Positions 25,886-33,782 of a DNA stretch of 33,987 nt are shown here, piece after piece. The stretch lies in assembly GCA_902494545.1 (NCBI GenBank), contig CABUTP010000001.1, forward strand, positions 1-33,987, written 5' to 3'. The position numbers and the translations under genes were made by a program. This DNA is from an uncultured Collinsella sp. (GTDB lineage Bacteria; Actinomycetota; Coriobacteriia; Coriobacteriales; Coriobacteriaceae). The notes under the pieces were generated by a model. That model ran no database searches. It was not told the origin of the DNA and saw only the letters and a program-made list of their open reading frames with translations. Positions within the stretch are counted from its first letter, which is position 1, and every line of letters starts with the position of its first letter.

Positions 25886-26090
25886 CCCCAATGACTACCA
25901 TGGCAACGTCGCAGGTAGAGGACGGACAGCGAGCGGGCACCAGAGCGAACAAATTGGCATGAAAAGAGGACGGCATAGACCTTCTGGTCATGCCGTCCTC
26001 TTTGAATGACAAGTTGTCGCTCTGGTGCCCGCGCAGCGTCGAGCAGTTACGGCGTTTGGTAAAACGCCGTAACGAACTACCGCGTAACTC
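25865..26090. repeat. Structured intergenic element, copy A (candidate ncRNA or palindromic mobile element)
   Basis: This fills most of the 317-base gene-free stretch between two convergent genes. The 5' flank is AAGAAACGTCCCC ... CCCCAATGACTAC. The outer stem is GCGGGCACCAGAGCGA (25933-25948) with its perfect complement at 26017-26032. The inner stem is AAAGAGGACGGCAT (25963-25976) with 25990-26003, a single bulged A, then GACC-TTCT-GGTC. The 3' hairpin is GTTACGGCGTTT (26046-26057), loop GGTA, then the complement at 26062-26073. A sister element is at 33783-33987. The A/T runs beside the inner stem could make it a two-way terminator. No function is established. Confidence 0.8.
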
Positions 26091-26092
26091 CC

Positions 26093-26650
26093 CTAGCTCA
26101 TCATGGCATTCATCATCTCGTTGGTTGCGGAATCGTCGGCAGACCACTCGCCGTCGTCATTGCAGGAATACTTGAAGGTGACCTTGGTGTCCTTGGTCTT
26201 AGCAGCCTTGGTCACATCGACCATAACCTGACCGGCCATCTTGTACAGCTCGTCATCGGAAGGCATCGAATCGAGCGCAGCGACCTTCTCCTGGTACTGG
26301 GTGGCAAAATCCTCAACGATCTGGTTCATGGACTTGCAGGTAATGGTGACCTCGGCAGTCGCGGTGCCCTTGTCCTCATCGACCGTCACGTCGCCGATCT
26401 TGTAGTCAAAGCCCTCGAGATAGCTCTTGGCGTACTCCTTGGGATCGATGCCCAGCTGCTCGAACTCGTCGCCCGAAGCCTCTTCCAGGCCGGCGAGGAA
26501 GTCGTCGCCACCGTTCTTGACCTCGTCAAACTGCGTCGTAAGATCCTCGGTGATGAGCTCCTCAACCGAAGGACCTCCGCAGCCGGAAAGCACAACCACG
26601 CACGCGACCAGAACAGCCATCAGGGGCACAAGCAGCAGCTTCTTTTTCAT
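26093..26650 (-). CDS. Secreted lipoprotein of unknown function
   Basis: A 185-residue protein with a lipoprotein signal peptide: MKKK, a hydrophobic core, and lipobox LSGC with Cys24 as the lipidated residue. The mature part is acidic and mixed alpha/beta, with segments ITEDLTTQFDEVKNG, ATAEVTITCKSMNQIVEDF and KVTFKYSCNDDGEWSADD. The pattern resembles the DUF5105-type lipoproteins of gut Gram-positives, but I would not insist on it. ATG 26650 follows GGGAGGA; an upstream ATG at 26674 has no ribosome site. It is a single gene, and the structured repeat A begins just past its stop. Confidence 0.85.
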   Translation of the reverse strand: MKKKLLLVPLMAVLVACVVVLSGCGGPSVEELITEDLTTQFDEVKNGGDDFLAGLEEASGDEFEQLGIDPKEYAKSYLEGFDYKIGDVTVDEDKGTATAEVTITCKSMNQIVEDFATQYQEKVAALDSMPSDDELYKMAGQVMVDVTKAAKTKDTKVTFKYSCNDDGEWSADDSATNEMMNAMMS

Positions 26651-26828
26651 GAGATTCCTCCCAACAAGCGGCACCGCGCTTCCCGACGCGGTGCACGTCG
26701 TAACAATAAGGCCATACTAGCCGCTAACGAACACCCCCGGCAAAGCAAAGGCGCAGTCGGCTCGATTTAACGTCCGAACGGTTTACCGGTCCGCCCAACG
26801 CGCAATAAAACGTTCCGCCGCATTGTAA

Positions 26829-26860
26829 TAAAAAAGGGTGGTCGAACGATTCGACCACCC
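26829..26860 (-). terminator. Rho-independent terminator after crr
   Basis: GGGTGGTCGAA (26836-26846) and TTCGACCACCC (26850-26860) form a perfect 11-bp stem with a 3-base loop. On the minus strand it is followed by TTTTTT. It lies 25 bases past the crr stop. Confidence 0.93.
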
Positions 26861-26885
26861 CAAAACACCTTTATGTTGCCGCAGC

Positions 26886-27422
26886 TTACTTGCGGACGAC
26901 CTTGACGATGGCATCGCCGGCGGCGACAGCGGAGTCAGCCTCGACGGTAAGCTCGACGTCAGCGAACTCGGCGGTGTTGGACACAGCCACGACGACGCAG
27001 TCCTTGTAGCCGGCAGCGGCAATCTTGGCGCGGTCGATCTTGAGCATGGGCTGGCCAGCCTTAACGACATCGTCAGCCTTGACGAAGCCCTCGAAGCCGT
27101 CGCCGTTCATGTTGACGGTATCGACGCCAACGTGCACCAAAACCTCGATGCCGCTATCGGACTGCAGGCCCACGGCGTGACCCATGGTGACGGTCACCTT
27201 GCCGTCGCAGGGAGCGTAGACCAGGTCGTCCTCGGGCCACACGGCGCAGCCCTTGCCCAGTACCTCGCCGCTAAAGACGGGGTCGGGCACGTCGGCCATC
27301 TTGACGACCTTGCCCTTGACGGGCGAGCACAGCACGTCAGCGCCGGCGGAAGCAGAGATGGAGGCAGGAGCAGCGGCAGCCGCGGGCTCAGCCTTCTTCT
27401 TGAACATATCAAACAGACCCAT
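26886..27422 (-). CDS. crr: PTS glucose-type enzyme IIA (EIIA-Glc)
   Basis: A 178-residue phosphocarrier that passes phosphate from HPr to a sugar-specific IIBC and may signal carbon status. After a short amphipathic start (MGLFDMFKKK) and an Ala-rich linker (about residues 11-27) comes the IIA domain. The assisting His82 lies in TMGHAVG and the phosphorylated His97 in VLVHVGVDTV, 15 residues apart as in the E. coli protein. No IIB or IIC domain is attached, so it must serve permeases encoded elsewhere. ATG 27422 is set by GAGGAG upstream. It has its own promoter and terminator, and lies downstream of the GH1 gene on the same strand. Confidence 0.96.
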   Translation of the reverse strand: MGLFDMFKKKAEPAAAAAPASISASAGADVLCSPVKGKVVKMADVPDPVFSGEVLGKGCAVWPEDDLVYAPCDGKVTVTMGHAVGLQSDSGIEVLVHVGVDTVNMNGDGFEGFVKADDVVKAGQPMLKIDRAKIAAAGYKDCVVVAVSNTAEFADVELTVEADSAVAAGDAIVKVVRK

Positions 27423-27471
27423 GCGTTTTCTCCTCTTGATTAAGCGCAACGTTATGCGCATGCTTATGGTG

Positions 27472-27500
27472 ATTATAGTGCCAAATGGTTCAAATGCTAA
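27472..27500 (-). promoter_or_regulatory. crr promoter
   Basis: On the minus strand, TTAGCA (complement of 27495-27500, 4 of 6) and a perfect TATAAT (complement of 27472-27477) are separated by exactly 17 bases. The -10 box lies about 50 bases before the crr start. Confidence 0.75.
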
Positions 27501-27562
27501 GGTGGGGACTCGAATCGTGAGCCCATCCCAAGGCTATTCCCCAGCGGCACTCATATTGTCGA

Positions 27563-29011
27563 TTACTCCAGGCCCTCGGTGCCGTTGGACTTGATGATCT
27601 TCTGGTATGCGAAGAAGCTGTCCTTGCGGCGGCGCTCATAGGTACCGGTGCCGTCGTCGTACTTATCGACGTGGATGAAGCCGTAGCGCTTGCGCATCTC
27701 GCCCGTGCCGGCGGAAACCAGGTCGATGGGACCCCACCAGGTGTAGGCAATCAGGTCAACGCCATCGGCAATGGCCTCGCCCATGGCCTTGATGTGGCTC
27801 TGCAAGTAGGCGATGCGGTACGGGTCGTGGATGGAGCCGTCCTCCTCGACCTCGTCGTAGGCGCCCATGCCGTTCTCGACCACCATCAGCGGAATCTCGT
27901 AGCGGGCGTAAATCTCGTTGAGGGCGATGCGCAGGCCCAGCGGATCGATCTGCCAGCCCCAGTCGGTGGACTCCAGATAGGGGTTCTTGCCGCCAAAGGT
28001 CATGTTGCCCTCGGTCATCTCGTGATCCTTGTGGGTGCCCACGGTGCCGGACATGTAATAGCTAAAGGAGTAGAAGTCGACCTTGCCGTCGGCGATATCC
28101 TGCAGATCGCCGTCCTCCATCGCGAGCTCAACATCGTTCTCGGCCCAGAAGCGCCTGGCATAGAACGGGTACTTGCCGCGCACCTGCACGTCGGAGCAGT
28201 ACCAGTTCATGGTATTCATCTCCTGCTGCGTGGCGAACACGTCGGCCGGATCGCACGTGGCGGCATAGGAAAGGATGAAGCAGTCCATGTTGCCCATCTT
28301 AAACTGCGGGTAATGCTCGTGGGCATAGCGCACGACGCGGCCGCTGGCGACAAACTGGTGATGCAGGGCCTGCATACGGGCCTGCGGCGTGGTATGGACC
28401 GCCGATGCCGGACCCTCAAAGCCCTGAATCATGCTGGTCTCAAAGAGGTTGCCCATGTCCTGAGTACCGCAGTTGATCTCGTTGAAGGTGAGCCAGAACT
28501 TGACCTTGTCCTGATAGCGGTCGAAGACGGTCTGGCAGTACTTCTCAAAGAAGCTGATGAGCTCGCGGCTCGCCCAGCCGTTGTATTTCTCGACCAGGTG
28601 ATAGGGCATCTCGTAGTGCGAGAGGGTCACGAGCGGCTCGATATTGTGGGCGCGCAGGCAGTCGAAGACGCGGTCGTAGAAGGCGAGACCGGCCTCATTG
28701 GGCTCAGCGTCGTCGCCGTTGGGGAAGATACGGCTCCAGGAGATGGACATGCGGAACATATTGAAGCCCATCTCGGCGAACAGCGCGATGTCCTCCTCGT
28801 AGTGATGGTAGAAATCGATACCGTCATGATTGGGGTAGAAGCGGTTGGGGTCGATGTCGATCGTAATCTGACGTGGCTCCTTGTAGCTGCCGCCCAAGAA
28901 ATGGTCGTCGACGGAAGGACCGCGGCCGTCCACGTTCCAAGCGCCCTCAAACTGGTTGGCGGCGGTGGCGCCACCCCAATAGAAACCCTTGGGGAACTTG
29001 ATGTTTGCCAT
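27563..29011 (-). CDS. GH1 6-phospho-beta-glucosidase
   Basis: A 482-residue cytoplasmic beta-glycosidase that hydrolyses phosphorylated beta-glucosides brought in by a PTS. The GH1 start signature is FPKGFYWGGATAANQFEGAW (residues 7-26). The acid/base is Glu178 in LTFNEIN and the nucleophile is Glu379 in VVENGMG. The 6-phosphate-recognition residues are Ser433 and Lys441-x-Tyr443 (VSAGTGEMRKRYGF), which point to phospho-sugar substrates. ATG 29011 is placed 6 bases after AAAGGAG; the open frame extends further upstream into a repeat, but without a start signal. It is upstream of crr on the same strand and downstream of the AraC gene, a plausible regulator. Confidence 0.95.
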   Translation of the reverse strand: MANIKFPKGFYWGGATAANQFEGAWNVDGRGPSVDDHFLGGSYKEPRQITIDIDPNRFYPNHDGIDFYHHYEEDIALFAEMGFNMFRMSISWSRIFPNGDDAEPNEAGLAFYDRVFDCLRAHNIEPLVTLSHYEMPYHLVEKYNGWASRELISFFEKYCQTVFDRYQDKVKFWLTFNEINCGTQDMGNLFETSMIQGFEGPASAVHTTPQARMQALHHQFVASGRVVRYAHEHYPQFKMGNMDCFILSYAATCDPADVFATQQEMNTMNWYCSDVQVRGKYPFYARRFWAENDVELAMEDGDLQDIADGKVDFYSFSYYMSGTVGTHKDHEMTEGNMTFGGKNPYLESTDWGWQIDPLGLRIALNEIYARYEIPLMVVENGMGAYDEVEEDGSIHDPYRIAYLQSHIKAMGEAIADGVDLIAYTWWGPIDLVSAGTGEMRKRYGFIHVDKYDDGTGTYERRRKDSFFAYQKIIKSNGTEGLE

Positions 29012-29146
29012 GAGCATCTCCTTTGCATCGCGGGTCGATAATCCGAGTATCGCCTGCGCACGGGACGCGCGGCTCCTAGCGCTCCAAACCCGACACTTCT
29101 TTTCGCAGCGGCACCCCGCCGCCACCCCGCCCCTGATACTTCCTGA

Positions 29147-29190
29147 CACCTGCCAAAAAGGGACAGGTTTATTTTGGTCGGTTTTATCTG
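29147..29190 (-). repeat. Palindromic intergenic repeat, copy 1 (overlaps araC 3' end)
   Basis: CCTGCCAAAA (29149-29158) and TTTTGGTCGG (29172-29181) are arms around AGGGACAGGTTTA. The element is nearly identical, in reverse orientation, to 32857-32903; the right arm here carries two changes that weaken the stem. The araC stop codon lies inside it. Confidence 0.8.
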
Positions 29191-30191
29191 GGCAAACGCT
29201 GGCGATACGCTGCCGGCGTGCAGCCATAGCGCTCGGCAAACTTTTTGTAGAAGAAGCTCATGTTGGCGTAGCCGGCCTCGCGCGCCGCGGCCTCCGCAGT
29301 GGAGCCGGCGTCGAGCAGTGTTGCCGCGCGTGTCAGGCGGCTCTCCTGCACGAGCTGCATAAACGTGCGGCCCGTCTGCCGCTTGAGCAGCGCGCTCGCG
29401 TAGTTGGGACTCAGGTGCAGGTGGCGGGCTAAGTCGTCGAGTGTGCAATCGCAAGCATGCCGCTCGATGTAGCTCATCGCCGCCGCAACCTGCGCCGAGG
29501 GAAGCGCGGGCATGTCCGCCTGCAACAGCGATGTCTCATAGCTTTGCATCAGCTCAACCAGCAGCAACTCAAACAGCCTCGACACGGTCTGGGGACTCGC
29601 CGCCGTCGGCTCCAGAAGCTCGCACAGTATCTCCTGCATGTATCGGCGCACGCGGCGGCTGTTGCCCGTGCGGAAATGCACATGGCCGCGGTGGTCGGTT
29701 TCGTCATTGAGGGCATTAATGAGGGACTGCGAGACGGTGCTTGACGGCGACAGGCTCTGCTCTAGGCTGCGGTGCAACATCGGCCGCGAGATAACGATGC
29801 TCAGCATAATGTCATGCTCGCCGAGCTCGCCCACGGCATGTGGACAGGCCGCGTCGAGCAAGAGCACCTCGTTTTGGGCAAGCGTGAGCTGTGCGCCGTT
29901 GACGACCTGTGGCGCATGACCGCGATAGACATAGCTGATTTCGACATAATCGTGCACATGCTCCGGCACGGGGTTAAAGCGCGAGTTGCGTACAATCGAC
30001 AGACCCTCGGGCATGCCTTCTTGGTGCAAGGCTCGCGTCGGGTCACCGATTTTATGGATATGTTTCTCACCTATATTCTGCTGATGACCCGAGCCGAACG
30101 CATCATTCCAGTCATAGCGGGCGCCCGCGTGGTAAGCACGCTCGCTGTCGGTTAGCTCGAGCAGAAGGCTGTCTAAACGTGCGAGATCCAT
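29184..30191 (-). CDS. AraC-family transcription regulator with cupin sensor
   Basis: A 335-residue regulator. The N-terminal cupin-like ligand domain (about residues 60-155; HVHDYVEISYVYRG, AQNEVLLLDAACPHAV) is joined by a helical linker to a double helix-turn-helix (about 235-332). The latter carries CTLDDLARHLHLSPNYASALLKRQTG and AAREAGYANMSFFYKKFAERYGCTPAAYRQ. The start at 30191 has only a weak ribosome site. It is divergent from the GH106-like gene across a 116-base spacer, the usual arrangement for an AraC activator of a sugar-use gene, so that gene is the most likely target. Its last codons and stop fall within a dispersed repeat. Confidence 0.92.
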   Translation of the reverse strand: MDLARLDSLLLELTDSERAYHAGARYDWNDAFGSGHQQNIGEKHIHKIGDPTRALHQEGMPEGLSIVRNSRFNPVPEHVHDYVEISYVYRGHAPQVVNGAQLTLAQNEVLLLDAACPHAVGELGEHDIMLSIVISRPMLHRSLEQSLSPSSTVSQSLINALNDETDHRGHVHFRTGNSRRVRRYMQEILCELLEPTAASPQTVSRLFELLLVELMQSYETSLLQADMPALPSAQVAAAMSYIERHACDCTLDDLARHLHLSPNYASALLKRQTGRTFMQLVQESRLTRAATLLDAGSTAEAAAREAGYANMSFFYKKFAERYGCTPAAYRQRLPR

Positions 30192-30307
30192 GGCATCACT
30201 ATCGTTGATTCAGTCATATGCTGTCGTGATTTTGATATTAGCAGGAATGCGCGCGCGGCGTACTCTGACTTCAATCGATTTAAAAGGTTGGTTTTAGAGG
30301 AGTGGAT

Positions 30308-32878
30308 ATGGCGGCATACGACAACCATGTGCTTCCGTTCTTGTGGCTCAAGGGCGAGGCGCACGAGACGATTACCGAATACTTGGAGCAGATTGCCGGT
30401 GCGGACATCCGCGAGGTCTGCCTCGAATCGCGCACGCATCCCGAGTTTTGTCGCGACGGCTGGTGGGCTGACCTGCGTTTTATCATTGGCGAGTGCAAGC
30501 GCCTGGGCCTGAAGATCTGGCTGCTCGATGATGCCCACTTTCCCACGGGCTACGCCAACGGCGCGCTTGCAGGCGAGGATGTAGACCCCGCGCTCAAGAA
30601 GACTGTGCTTAAGCATCACACGGTAACGGTCGTTGGGCCCCAGCCGTCCACGGTCATCAAGCTCGGCAATCTTATGGATCCCACGGAGCACTTTGTGGGC
30701 GCGGCGGGTTTTGACGCTGCCGGCGTGCCGCTCGACCTTGAGCTCGCCGTTGAGCAAACCGAGGGAGGCACTCCCGCCTGCCTGCGCTTTGACGCGCCCG
30801 CCGGTGTCACCACCCTCGAACTCTACGTCACCAGCCAAAAGACCGGCTTTCGCGATGAATACATCAACATGGTCGATGCCGATTCGTGTCGCATGCTCAT
30901 CAACGCCGTCTACGAACCCACGTTTGAGCATCTGGGCGACGAGTTCGGCAAGACCATTCTGGGGTTCTTTACCGATGAACCGGGCTTTATGAACGAGAAA
31001 GGTGCGACCCTCGAAGACGCTTCTACCAGCAGCTTTATCGGACGCGGCGACATGGCGCTGCCATGGTCGGACGAACTTGCGCGACGCCTGCACGAGGCAC
31101 TGGGCGCGAATTGGCTGAGTGAGCTCCGCGAGCTTTGGACGCGCGACCCCGCCGGCGCTCGGGTCCGCCACACCTACATGGACATCGCCACGCAACTCTA
31201 CCGTGCGTGCTTTGACGAGCAGATCGGTGACTGGTGCCGCGAGCGCGGCGTTATGCACATTGGCCATGTAATCGAGGACAAGAGCTGCCACGCACGCTTG
31301 GGCCAGGGCGCTGGGCACTACTTCCGCGCTGTCGCCGGTCAGGACATGGCGGGCATCGATGTGGTTATTAACCAGCTCGCCCCCGGCATCGACCACGGCC
31401 CTTACAGCTACTTCCATGGCACATGGAACATGGAGTTCTTTACCTACGCGCTTGCCAAACTGGGCTCTTCGGCCGCGCGCCTCGACCCCAAAAAGCAAGG
31501 GCGCTGCATGGCCGAGGTCTTTGGCGCCTTTGGCTGGCACGAGGGCTTGCGCGAGATGAAGTGGATTGCCGACCACATGCTCGTCCGCGGCGTCAATTGG
31601 TTTACGCCGCACGCGTTTAGCATGGCGCCCTTCCCCGATTGGGACTGCCCGCCGCACTTTTACGCGCACGGCAACAACCCGCAGTGGCCGCACTTTGGGC
31701 AGCTCATGAGCTATATGAACCGTACGGCAACGCTGCTTTCGGGAGGCTGTGCCACGCGCCCCGTCGCCATCCTGTACCATGCCGATGCCGAATGGGCCGG
31801 TAGCGCCATGCCTATCGAGCGCGTGGCGGCAGAGCTCACGCGCGCGCAGATCGACTTTGATTTTGTGCCCGCCGAGGCTTTTGAAGACAAGAGCCGCTAC
31901 GAGGTTTCGATTGCCGACGGATTACTTTGCGTTAACAACTGCCGCTACCAGTCATTTGTTATGCCCGGTGCTACGTTTATTGGCGCGGAGACGGCGCAGG
32001 CCGTAAGGCGCATGATTGATGCGGGAGTTATGGTCCTTGCCGTCGACGAGGTGCCGAGCGCGCTTTACGACGCGGACGTCCTGGTTGAACTGGGTGAACT
32101 TGCAGCGACTCAGCTTGCCGATATGGCGGGCGTGTTGGCGAGCGCTGGGCTGCAGACGGTTGTCACCGACACGCCCCAGCCCTGGTTGCGCGCGCTTCGT
32201 TACGAGCGCGCCGGCGAGACCTACGTTATGCTCGTCAACGAGCACCCACGCGAGCGCATCGACTGCACGGTTGCGCTTGCGACAGGCGAGCGCCTTTGCG
32301 GCACGCGGCTCGACCTGTTAAACGGTATCGAGCCCGTTGCGTTTGACGGTGCGTTGGAGCTCGCACCCTTCGAGAGCTGCTTCGTTGTTTTGGAAGCGAG
32401 CAGCGAGGATGCGCCCGGAGACGGCGCAATCGACGCTGATGCATCGCTCGACCTGCGCATCGAAGGCCCATGGACCGTTGCCCTCTCCCCTGCCGGCAGC
32501 AATGACGCCTTTGGTGAAGCGCAAGAGCTCGAGCACCTATGCGACCTTACAACCGATCTGTTCACCGGCACCTGCGGCACCTACCGATATCATGCGTCGT
32601 TTGAGCTGGCGAACGACCTTGCCGATGCCACAATCGACCTGGGAGATGTCTACGAAGTCGCGACACTTACGCTCGACGGACGCTCGCTCGGCACACGCAT
32701 CTGCCCGCCCTACCGTTTTGCCGCCGACGCACTTTCCGCTGGTGCGCATGAGCTCACGGTCGACGTCATCAACACGCTCGACCATGCGATCCCCGACATC
32801 TTCGCCCTCACCGAGCCCGTTGCCCCCAGCGGCATCCTCGGCCCCGTTACCCTTTGCAGACAAAACCTGCCAAAATAA
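30308..32878 (+). CDS. Large cytoplasmic glycoside hydrolase, GH106/alpha-L-rhamnosidase-like
   Basis: An 856-residue enzyme without a signal peptide, so it acts on imported oligosaccharides. The N-terminal half resembles the barrel of GH106-type proteins. It shows REVCLESRTHPEF, LKIWLLDDAHFPTGYANG, ILGFFTDEPGFMNE (with a candidate catalytic Asp-Glu pair near residue 225), WCRERGVMHIGHVIEDKS and AGIDVVINQLAPGID. A middle alpha/beta region and a C-terminal jelly-roll sugar-binding domain follow (about 720-850; RIEGPWTVAL, YRYHASFEL, LDGRSLGTRICPPYRF). Family membership is by pattern only and the substrate is not certain. ATG 30308 follows GAGGAG by 5 bases. The last codons lie in a dispersed repeat. 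Neighbours are AraC (divergent) and RpiR (downstream). Confidence 0.75.
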   Translation: MAAYDNHVLPFLWLKGEAHETITEYLEQIAGADIREVCLESRTHPEFCRDGWWADLRFIIGECKRLGLKIWLLDDAHFPTGYANGALAGEDVDPALKKTVLKHHTVTVVGPQPSTVIKLGNLMDPTEHFVGAAGFDAAGVPLDLELAVEQTEGGTPACLRFDAPAGVTTLELYVTSQKTGFRDEYINMVDADSCRMLINAVYEPTFEHLGDEFGKTILGFFTDEPGFMNEKGATLEDASTSSFIGRGDMALPWSDELARRLHEALGANWLSELRELWTRDPAGARVRHTYMDIATQLYRACFDEQIGDWCRERGVMHIGHVIEDKSCHARLGQGAGHYFRAVAGQDMAGIDVVINQLAPGIDHGPYSYFHGTWNMEFFTYALAKLGSSAARLDPKKQGRCMAEVFGAFGWHEGLREMKWIADHMLVRGVNWFTPHAFSMAPFPDWDCPPHFYAHGNNPQWPHFGQLMSYMNRTATLLSGGCATRPVAILYHADAEWAGSAMPIERVAAELTRAQIDFDFVPAEAFEDKSRYEVSIADGLLCVNNCRYQSFVMPGATFIGAETAQAVRRMIDAGVMVLAVDEVPSALYDADVLVELGELAATQLADMAGVLASAGLQTVVTDTPQPWLRALRYERAGETYVMLVNEHPRERIDCTVALATGERLCGTRLDLLNGIEPVAFDGALELAPFESCFVVLEASSEDAPGDGAIDADASLDLRIEGPWTVALSPAGSNDAFGEAQELEHLCDLTTDLFTGTCGTYRYHASFELANDLADATIDLGDVYEVATLTLDGRSLGTRICPPYRFAADALSAGAHELTVDVINTLDHAIPDIFALTEPVAPSGILGPVTLCRQNLPK

Positions 32879-32903
32879 ACCTGTCCCTTTTTTGGCAGGT
32901 TTG
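32857..32903 (+). repeat. Palindromic intergenic repeat, copy 2 (overlaps glycosidase 3' end)
   Basis: Perfect 13-bp arms AAACCTGCCAAAA (32863-32875) and TTTTGGCAGGTTT (32890-32902) enclose a 14-base loop containing CTGTCCC. The glycosidase stop codon is at 32876-32878, inside the loop. It is the same element, in the same orientation relative to its upstream gene, as 29147-29190. Confidence 0.85.
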
Positions 32904-32921
32904 GCGAGTGTGGGAGTTCGC

Positions 32922-33776
32922 ATGGATATCAAACGCAAGATCACCGAGGCGCAAGGCCTCACCCCCACCGAGCAACAGCTCGGCATTGCAGCCCTTGCCA
33001 TCGGTAAGGACATCCGCGGGCTTTCGATTAAGGAATTTGCCGCGCGCACCAACGTTTCGGTCGCGAGCGTGCACCGTTTTTGCAAAAAGCTCGGCCTCGA
33101 GGGCTTCAAGGACCTCAAGGTCGAGCTTATTCGCTTGGCAACCGAGGCGGGAAACCGCCGCGACGTGGACATCAACTTTCCCTTCGATGCTACGTCCACT
33201 CCTGCGCAGGTTATGGAGCGCATGGAGGGACTCTACCAGACCACGCTGGCCGAAACGCAGGAGCTGCTCGACCCCACGCAGCTTGACCACGCCGCCAAGC
33301 TCATCGCGAACGCCCGACAGGTCGACATCTACACGGGCTCGCACAATCTCTATCCAGCGGGAATGTTCCGCGACCGCCTGCTCTCCGCCGGTAAAAGCGC
33401 GACGTGCCACGACGGTGTCGAGGCCCAGGTGCGAACGGCGCTCGCCTCGGGTCCCGACCATGCGGCAATCGTCATCTCCTACAGCGGCCTTGCCCCCAAC
33501 CTCAAGGACATCTTGCCGATCCTCAGCAGCCGGCATGTCCCGGTCATCGTCATCGGCACGCCTTATTGCGCGCGCCTGCACCCTGGTTTTGCCGCCTACC
33601 TTACGGTGAGTGACCACGAGAGCATGACGCATCGCATCACGCAGTTCGCGAGCCACATCGCCGTGCAATACGTACTCGATTCGCTCTACAGCAGCTACTT
33701 TGCCAAAGATTATGCCCGCTGCGCCGAATTCCTAGAGCGATCGTTTCCCTACACCCGCCTCCCGGGGCTTGAGTAG
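32922..33776 (+). CDS. RpiR-family transcription regulator (HTH + SIS)
   Basis: A 284-residue regulator. The N-terminal HTH_6 domain is at about residues 1-77 (LTPTEQQLGIAALAIGKDIRGLSIKEFAARTNVSVASVHRFCKKLGLEGFKDLKVEL region). The SIS sugar-phosphate-binding domain is at about 108-245 (VDIYTGSHNLYPAG, AAIVISYSGLAPNLKDILPIL, VPVIVIGTPYCA). Proteins of this family sense phosphosugars and control their catabolism. ATG 32922 has GGGAG upstream; the frame is open further back through the repeat at 32857-32903, but without a start signal. It lies 43 bases after the glycosidase gene and may be co-transcribed or read through the hairpin. Confidence 0.94.
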   Translation: MDIKRKITEAQGLTPTEQQLGIAALAIGKDIRGLSIKEFAARTNVSVASVHRFCKKLGLEGFKDLKVELIRLATEAGNRRDVDINFPFDATSTPAQVMERMEGLYQTTLAETQELLDPTQLDHAAKLIANARQVDIYTGSHNLYPAGMFRDRLLSAGKSATCHDGVEAQVRTALASGPDHAAIVISYSGLAPNLKDILPILSSRHVPVIVIGTPYCARLHPGFAAYLTVSDHESMTHRITQFASHIAVQYVLDSLYSSYFAKDYARCAEFLERSFPYTRLPGLE

Positions 33777-33782
33777 TCATTT

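Noticed and set aside
27504..27530. tRNA-like T-arm string (GATTCGAGTCCCC on the minus strand) upstream of crr
   Set aside because: The bases flanking the TTCGAGT loop do not pair, and no acceptor or anticodon arm is present.
29012..29239. Upstream extension of the GH1 open frame
   Set aside because: It passes through a dispersed repeat and the araC 3' end and has no ribosome site; the family signature begins right after ATG 29011.
30173..31780. 535-codon minus-strand frame over the glycosidase
   Set aside because: Antisense shadow; it would also collide with the araC start region.
32337..32921. Upstream extension of the RpiR open frame
   Set aside because: It overlaps the glycosidase gene in another frame and the repeat 32857-32903; the HTH domain starts at ATG 32922 with a ribosome site.
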